A DNA stretch of 64,000 nt from Luzula sylvatica (Eukaryota > Streptophyta > Magnoliopsida > Poales > Juncaceae): NCBI GenBank assembly GCA_946800325.1, contig OX326958.1, positions 9,682,001-9,746,000 on the forward strand, given 5' to 3'. The notes beneath the pieces were generated by a model. It made no database searches and was not told where the DNA came from. It was given only the letters and a program-made list of their open reading frames with translations. Positions within the stretch are counted from its first letter, which is position 1. Each line of letters starts with the position of its first letter. Below, one piece after another: positions 57,421 through 64,000 of the stretch. A program made the position numbers and the translations under genes.

Positions 57421-58350
57421 CTAAACTATATCATGAGCGGGCAACTCGGAATACGAAACTGTGCCACGAGCCTCTTCTTCGTAAGTTTGATTGCATTCAT
57501 AATAAAGAATCGTGATTGCCGAGACGGTGTATAAATCCAACCCTTCCTCAAATATCAAACGAATGATTCCTAATGTTATGCTAGAAATCGTAAAACCAAA
57601 GGCGAACTTTGAAATGATATAATCGAAACCATATATCACGCTCCAAAGGACGATCAAAATAAGAATCAACACAAATATTTGCTTTTTCCTCCCTTTCAAA
57701 AGCTTCATTGCATGTGAAATTGCGGCAAAACCGTACTTATCGGTTTCTATGACAGATATTGCGATGCTCGTAGACCAAATTATTGACAAATACAGAAGAA
57801 TAAAAGTGGCACACAAAATGGAAAGGACCGAATAAATGGTTTTATAGCTTGTTGAGAAATATGTAGCAAGAAACAAGTTAATTGCGGCAAAAGAGACCAA
57901 ATAGACTATGTTAAATAACGTGATAATAGATTGAGTAATTAAAGGGCCCTTATCATTATTAGTCTTAACCTTTTGAACGACTTCTTTGAAGGTTAAGATT
58001 TCTCCTAAATATATCGAGGAGATTGAGTAATACGTGCGGATATAGATACTGAAAGAATAAAAAAACATACCGCATAAATTTAGGATTTGTAGAATTAAGA
58101 ACACGTTGGCATCCTTTGTTAGGATCTTAAGGTTCATGAATTTGGGATTTGTTGGATCGATGGTGGAGGTCTTTTTTGACATTTCAATGATTTCAAAAAT
58201 GATAGGATGCGTAAAAGGGTAGTTAAAAGAATACATATAGGCACGGATAATTGCGGAGATGAAAAAAAATTGTATAAAGAGTTTAGGGTTTTTTGAAGGG
58301 AGGATTAGAGCTTCAAACAGAAAGTTGAAGATCGAGGAGGATTTGGCCAT
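57421..58350 (-). CDS. Six-pass membrane protein family, copy 12
   Basis: 309 aa from the family start at 58350; the frame is open 18 codons further upstream, to 58404. It is the closest relative of copy 11: MAKSSSIFNFLFEAL, SIYLGEILTFKEVVQKVK, one extra residue in KTNNDKGPLIT, VIETDKYGFAAISHAMKLL, GRKKQIFVL, EEGLDLYTVSAITILYYE, tail AHDIV. Six hydrophobic segments. It has replaced the 3' part of the NDUFAF5-like gene, whose fragment ends about 420 bp away. Function unknown. Confidence 0.83.
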   Translation of the reverse strand: MAKSSSIFNFLFEALILPSKNPKLFIQFFFISAIIRAYMYSFNYPFTHPIIFEIIEMSKKTSTIDPTNPKFMNLKILTKDANVFLILQILNLCGMFFYSFSIYIRTYYSISSIYLGEILTFKEVVQKVKTNNDKGPLITQSIITLFNIVYLVSFAAINLFLATYFSTSYKTIYSVLSILCATFILLYLSIIWSTSIAISVIETDKYGFAAISHAMKLLKGRKKQIFVLILILIVLWSVIYGFDYIISKFAFGFTISSITLGIIRLIFEEGLDLYTVSAITILYYECNQTYEEEARGTVSYSELPAHDIV

Positions 58351-58400
58351 GGTGATTTGTGAGTAAGAAACTATGGTGGTGGAGGGCTTCTTGTTTATGA

Positions 58401-58411
58401 TCATATATATT
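58401..58411 (-). promoter_or_regulatory. TATA box of membrane-protein copy 12
   Basis: Minus-strand GAATATATATGA about 50-60 bp before the start codon, as in copies 2, 3 and 11. Confidence 0.5.
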
Positions 58412-58765
58412 CAGAGGAGTTCTATACGGTCAAAGCATTGGAAATATCTTACGCGACAAAGACTCGGATAACAAGGGGAAAGTTTCCAATTTGGACCAAG
58501 TCACCTCACTAAAATTTTAAATCATAGCTCAAAAAAAGAAAACTAGGAAAATGACATTCCCAGTTGTCAACAAATCATTGAAAATATCAACGACCCGACA
58601 ACAAAATCGAACCGAATGATTGAATCACAAATCGAACCGATTATAATGTATTTTCATTGTCAACAAATCATTGTAATGTCAAACAATATTTTAGATGCTC
58701 ATATATTCTTTCACTGATAATATACTTGTTAATATTGATGTATTGTTTTTGTGCTGATATATTAT
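58412..58765. other. 5' flank of copy 12
   Basis: Paralogous upstream block to about 58570, then AT-rich sequence. No gene. Confidence 0.5.
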
Positions 58766-59877
58766 GGGGAATTCTTCAAAAATCCCCCAACTTTTTTGAA
58801 AATTCTCAAAAACCCCTTATCTTTTTTAGATTCCCTAAAAAATCCCCTATCTTTTTTGCTTCTTCAAAAACCCCCTATCTTTTTTAGATTCCCTAAAAAA
58901 CTCCCTATCTTTTTTGCTTCTTCAAAAACCCCCTAACTTTTTTAGATTTTCTCAAAAACCCCATATCTTTTTATTATCTTTTTTTAAAAATAACCATTAT
59001 ACCCTTTACTTTTATTTTTTTAATTTCTATAATTTAATAAATAATGAATATATATTAAACTATTAAAAATAAATTAAAAATAAATAATACATGATATTAT
59101 AATATTATAATAAATAATATATAGTATTAAAATATTATAATAAATAATATATTGATATTAAAATATTATTTTCCACAATTATTATAATATTATAATATCA
59201 ATATATTATTTATTATAATAATTTAATATCTATGTATTATTTATTATAATATTTTAATATCAATAAATAATATATGATATTAAATTATTATAACATTTTT
59301 ATTGATATTTTAATATCAATAAAATTATAAAAAATAAATAATGCATGATATTATATTATTATAACATTTTTATTGATATTTTAATATCAATAAAATTATA
59401 AAAAAATAAATAATGCATGATATTAAAATATTATAATAAATAATACATATATATTAAATTATTATAATAAATAATATATTGATATTAAAATATTATAATA
59501 ATTGTTGAAAATGATATTTTAATATCAATATATTATTTATTATAATATTTTAATACTATATATTATTTATTATAATATTATAATATCATGTATTATTTAT
59601 TTTTAATTTTTTTATAATAGTTTAATATATATTCATTATTTATTAAATTATAGAAATTTAAAAAATAAAACTAAAGGGTATAATGGTTATTTTTTTAAAA
59701 ACATAATAAAAAGATAGGGGGGTTTTTGAGAGTATCTAAAAAAGTTAGGGGGTTTTTGAAGAAACAAAAAATATAGGGGGTTTTTGAGGGAATCTAAAAA
59801 AGATAGGGGGTTTTCTAAAAGTAGAGGGGGTTTTTCAGAATTTTCAAAAAAGTTGGGGGGTTTTTGAAGAATTCCCC
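58766..59877. mobile_element. Foldback-like element with tandem-repeat arms, 8-bp target-site duplication
   Basis: Ends GGGGAATTCTTCAAAAA and its complement; target-site duplication TATATTAT at 58758-58765 and 59878-59885. Each arm is a head-to-tail array of 29-30-bp units built on AAAAACCCCCTATCTTTTTT, alternating GCTTCTTC and AGATTCCCT ends: about seven units on the left (58780-58985) and five on the right (59700-59877), in inverted orientation. The core (58990-59690) is AT-rich and itself palindromic (AATATTATAATAAATAATA-type words). No transposase ORF; ORFs over the left arm are repeat artefacts. Confidence 0.9.
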
Positions 59878-59885
59878 TATATTAT

Positions 59886-60974
59886 ATTCAGTGTCAGTAT
59901 ATCATTTTAAATATTATCATAAAATTTTTTTTGGGGGGGTGGGGATTATTATTTGTAGTATAGAATTGTTATGCTGTATTTGAATATCAATACATCATTG
60001 TCATAATTTATGTTACATGTTAAGTCAATATATTAATTTTTAAACGTTTATATATTTTTTGTTGTTAATAAATATTTTAGTGATAATATGCTATTTTAGT
60101 TTTAATATATTTATTTTTTCGTTTAATATTCTACTGTTTTCAACCCTACTTTTTTTTATAGTATTAGTATGTTTATTAATATATTAGTATTATCATCGTC
60201 CTAAATTTACCAACCCTTTTATTTTGGAACCATCTTTATATAATCTCCTCATGCCACCTCATCACAACTCATGCTAGATCATCACAATTATTTCAACTAT
60301 TAGATTATGATATGTGGCAACATATGAATCATAGATTAACCTTTGATTTTGTGTGATTATGTTTTATTTGTAGATATTTATGTGTCCCTTATTTCACACA
60401 AAGTTTTAATCAATTTTAGAAGGCCACATCATCTTACACTGATGATTTGTCAAAATATTATTTGTTAGGTTCATGTTGGACCAATTGTATTTGATTTTGA
60501 ATTTTTTCACAATATGATACATGATCAATTGTGAATACAAATAGAATGTGAAGAGTTTAAATATCTAACATTAATAAATTAATAAATAATATAATAAAAC
60601 ATACATCAAATATTGTTAGTATTTTCATAATATAATCTAAAAAAATTTAGAAATATATTCGTTGGAATTTTATCTTTATTTTGAGATCCATATTATCATA
60701 TATTTAATTTTTTTTCTAACTTAAAATTATGAAACCGATTATGTAAAAAAAGATATAAAAATAAATACAATTACATTAATGACTTGTAAGACTAATTATT
60801 ATTATTTTTAAAACTATAATTGAAATTTTTTTCACATACTACTAAGTATGTTATTATCATATATTCAATATTTTTCTCTAACTTAAATTATGAAAACAAT
60901 TATGTAAAAAAGATATAAAAATAAAAATGATTATATTAATGACCTGTAATCTTTATTATTATTATTTTTCTCTA
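59886..60974. other. Intergenic, no gene recognised
   Basis: AT-rich. Around 60650-60960 a segment of about 150 bp is imperfectly repeated (ATTATCATATATT, TAATTTTTTTCTAACTTAAA, AAAAAGATATAAAAATAAA). Nothing coding. Confidence 0.5.
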
Positions 60975-61405
60975 ACCCGTTAAGCCTATACCCAAAATAC
61001 ATAACTCCACAGACCCGCACCGCACCCGTTAAGCCTATACCCAAAATACATAACTCCACAAACCCGCACAGCACCCGTTAAGCCTCTCCTCTCATCTCAC
61101 CTCCCACGCTCGCACTCTCTTCATAATCGTAGCCCTCTTTTAGTTCTCTCCTCGTAGGCTCTCTCTCTCCCCCCCCTCTCTCACCTCGACACGACAGCCA
61201 ACAATACCAGCGAGCGTCGACGAGACTCGAAGGGATGACAGACATTGAGTACCACCCTCTCACAGCCACGTAAATTTCTTCGAAACCAGGCGCACCATCA
61301 CCATTACCAACTGTGTTCGCTAGTGAGCTCGATTCGACTCGCCGTTTACCAATAGTGAGCTCGATTCGACTAATAGTATTGAATTTCTGTCAATTTCATA
61401 TTCCA
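60975..61405. repeat. Dispersed repeat, partner of 51855-52200
   Basis: Contains the blocks of 51855-52200 in the same order. At its start, CCCGTTAAGCCTATACCCAA is tandemly repeated with a period of about 57 bp (60977 and 61027). The GC-richer content and position upstream of the TAD3-like gene suggest a copied promoter or 5' UTR. Confidence 0.75.
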
Positions 61406-62409
61406 TTTCACCATTTGCATGCAACTTTCACGTTTTTCAATATTTTTTGTCAATTTCTGGTTCAAAATTTTCAGTCGCCAGTCAATTTCAGGTTCAGGTT
61501 CAATTTATGTCAATTCAAGTTCAATTCCCGCATTTTTCCAGTCAATTTCATGTTCAATTTCTAGTTATGTTGATGATTCAATTTGTATTTAGTTTCATGA
61601 TGAGGGTCATGTATTAAATAATAATTTTGTGCTTTTTTAGTTAAGCGACTCTGATCTTCTCTCATCCAGGAAGCGAAGGAACGATGACCTCTCTTCGCAT
61701 CTCGTCTCGTCGTCGAGTTAAGCGACTCTGATTAAGGTGTTATTTCTTTGTCAAAAATTTCACCAATTTTTGCCTCTGATTCATCTTTGTCAATTTTGAT
61801 ATAAGGTGTAGTTTCTTTTTTCATGTAATTATATTATCAAATTATCATGGAATCGAAGGTTCAATTATTGGAGATAGTTGATAATTAATCCAAATTATTT
61901 CTTGATTAACCTCATAAAATTTTATTTGTAATTGTAGTAATAATCAAGTCCTTTAACATATTTTTTTTTGTTTTCATCACTTCGTGACAATATTCGTCCC
62001 TCCAAATTTGCAGGACCGGGCCTGGCCGTCTCTCACACTGGTTCGTGCTCTCTCTCTCTCTGGCGCCAATCCTTTTGAGCTTGTAGTGGCATCTCTGCTA
62101 ATTTGTGTCTCTCTTCGTGCAGTGGTAAGCTCTCTTTCTCTCTCTTTCTCCCATTAATGGAGATGGTCAAGAAGGATTAAATTTTTTAGATGTTTGATTA
62201 CTTAATTACTTGTAATCTCTTTCATTTTCAATGATTATATCCAAAATAAATTGAAATTTGGACTAAAATTGCTTCAATTTGGTTATTTTCTAAAAACTAT
62301 ATTTATCTCATTAACCAAATCGAAGCAATTTTGGTTCATAAGGGCCTGAAATATCTCTTAATTGTCTGAAGAAATTCAAATTTGGTATTAATTTATTTAT
62401 TTTTAAGGA
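61406..62409. other. Probable 5' UTR/intron region of the TAD3-like gene
   Basis: No coding sequence. GC-richer islands (about 61650-61735, 62010-62130) with CTCTCTCT tracts alternate with AT-rich stretches, as in a leader with introns. Around 61400-61560 the word TCAATTTC recurs. A transcript start could not be placed. Confidence 0.45.
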
Positions 62410-64000
62410 ATGACAAATGAAAATGAAGGATATATTGATTGGGAAATTATCGACATCCCTGGCAAGTCTCAGTCTCTAGAAGATTCCATTGGTATATTCT
62501 TTCTTCTTATCAATATTTCATCGGTATATATTTTCTCCAATTTGATTTGATTTTCTTTACTCGTTTTCAGCGAATATAGCGGCTGCTAAGATCGAACCGA
62601 AGCTCGCAAATACTCTTATTAGGTGAGTTTTTTTTTTTGTTTTTTTGCTTTTTTGTTTTTTTTTTATAAATAAAAACTATGTGTTAAAATGACAAAAATA
62701 AACATAACGTAATTTTTCAGGCAATTAAATCAAATATATCCTCTTGAAAATCTTCGACATGTGAAACGTGTCCGAAAAACGAACTCAGAAGGTCTGATTT
62801 CTATTTATAAATTCAAATTGACCCATTTGGGTTCTGTGCAAATTTAATATTTTATCATTTTTTTCTTCTTTTTACAGGAAAAACCGAATTATCAATTATT
62901 CTATGCATTTGTGAGGAAGAAAATTCGTTCGAGAATATTCCAAGTGGCATATCTCAATTGATCGACACATATAATCTCAATATCTTCAATTCCAAGGTAA
63001 TAAATAAATTTACTGTAATTTTAACCTTTTGTTCTCATCGATAGTAATATTTATACATGAATGATTTTTTTGTAAGGTTTCAAGAAACGAAGCTAAAACA
63101 AAAGAGGAATGGGAAGAACAGTGCAAACTGTGGCCAACTTCCTTTCACCCCCCTACAATGTATCCTATTTACACTTTTTTCAAATATTTTCTTTCTTTTC
63201 ATTACATGAATTTGTAATTATTCACTTAAAATGAATTCTTTGAACTTTTTTATACAAATAGTCTCGAGGGCGTGTCTGCATTGGACGAGAAGGAATTAAA
63301 ATCTATTTATGATTTCATGAAGATTACTATTCAATTCGCAATTTCAAATAAAAAGGTACGCTAACTAATTAATTTTCATATTTTAATCATCTATTATATA
63401 TACTACTTAATTAACTTTCACATTTTTTTTATTTTCAGGCTATAAATGCTGCAGTAATAGTAGATCCATCAAAAGGAAAAATCATCTCCAAAGCCAAGGA
63501 CCAAACAACAAAACCCCCAAAAAATCCATGTCCAAAAGGGACCAAATTGAAATTTTGCGAAAACGAAGGGGTCGCATGCATAAATCCATGGAATTGGTCC
63601 TCTTTATCATGCCATGACAATAATAGTAATAATAATAATAATTATAATAATAATAATAATGATGATGATGAAGATTTTAAATGGCATCCATTAAAACATG
63701 CTACCATGGTTGCCATTGAAAAATCGTCGCAATTAGATATGCATTTATTCCCTAATTCTAATGTAAATAATTATTTTCCCGAGGGTATTTCTGAAAACGG
63801 ACCACCGAAAAGACTAAAGACTGATATGGATAATGTAAGATCTCTTCTCTTATATTTTATCGGCAAATTTATGTATTGAATTTTAATGAATATTTCATTT
63901 TAGGATAATTTGGAAGAGGAAGCTTCTAGAAGCAATAATGATTTATTGAATGATTCGACGAGGCCATATTTATGTACTGGATTCGATATATATCTAGCTT
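62410..64000 (+). CDS. TAD3: TAD3/ADAT3-like tRNA adenosine deaminase subunit (partial)
   Basis: 5' part of the gene; exons 62410-62491, 62571-62622, 62721-62791, 62878-62996, 63077-63159, 63262-63355, 63439-63834 and 63904-64000 (runs off the edge). All junctions are GT-AG and keep frame. Family marks are EEWEEQCKLWPTSFHPP, AAVIVDPSKGKII, HPLKHATMVAIE and, at the edge, RPYLCTGFDIYL. With TAD2 this subunit makes the heterodimer that converts A34 to inosine in tRNAs. HAT stands where active deaminases have HAE, as expected for the catalytically silent subunit (V in yeast Tad3). Oddity: an Asn/Asp tract encoded by a trinucleotide repeat in exon 7, just before HPLKHA. The zinc-binding PCxxC part lies beyond the window. 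Confidence 0.9.
63618..63675 (+). repeat. AAT/GAT trinucleotide repeat inside TAD3-like exon 7
   Basis: Runs of AAT interrupted by AGT and TAT, then three GAT and a GAA, encoding a stretch of Asn with one Ser and one Tyr followed by Asp. It is in frame and lies about 5 residues before the deaminase HPLKHA motif. Confidence 0.92.

Noticed and set aside
59040..59640. AT palindromes as an origin or matrix-attachment region
   Set aside because: They are the core of a foldback-like element, and composition alone does not support either function.

Overview
The window is nuclear DNA from a dicot-type flowering plant. The sequence is AT-rich, its genes have short GT-AG introns, and it carries a plant-only chromomethylase, a plastid-type J-like membrane protein, plant L1-type LINEs, a Helitron and many small TIR elements. 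The species cannot be named from the sequence. No rRNA, tRNA or CRISPR was recognised.

The backbone is a minus-strand, single-exon family of six-pass membrane proteins (about 284-312 aa, starting MAKSSSIFKF). It is present at least 12 times between 1.3 and 58.4 kb: seven open copies (4.8, 16.5, 20.7, 24.0, 27.0, 49.9 and 57.4 kb) and five broken or fragmentary ones. Two local tandem duplications are legible. One has a period of about 4.34 kb (copies 2 and 3, later separated by a 7.4-kb insertion) and the other about 3.06 kb (copies 6 and 8). The function is unknown; the open copies share a promoter block with a TATA box.

Ordinary plus-strand genes lie among them: the 3' part of an FMN-binding split-barrel/DUF2470 gene (1-1117), a complete 21-exon CMT3-like DNA methyltransferase (40.36-45.30 kb) with E2F-like sites upstream, a CPP1-like DUF3353 plastid protein (54.76-55.71 kb), and the 5' part of a TAD3/ADAT3-like tRNA adenosine deaminase subunit running off the right edge (62.41 kb on). 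Gene debris includes a copy of the last CMT exon at 19.15 kb, carried with its downstream flank and a membrane-protein copy, two SOSS-B/OB-fold relics at 47.1 and 51.1 kb, and the two-exon head of an NDUFAF5-like methyltransferase at 56.5 kb.

Mobile DNA fills much of the rest. There is a LINE with both ORFs open (10.3-15.9 kb) nested in a TIR element, a 5.7-kb Helitron (33.4-39.1 kb) with a 5'-truncated LINE inside it, and a stack of datable nested insertions (two LINE fragments, one MITE and one hAT-like element, all with target-site duplications) in one dead membrane-protein copy at 28.2-30.9 kb. A second hAT-like element, a MULE-like element beside a long AT microsatellite, and two foldback-like elements also occur; the terminal repeats of one foldback-like element are tandem arrays of 29-30-bp units.
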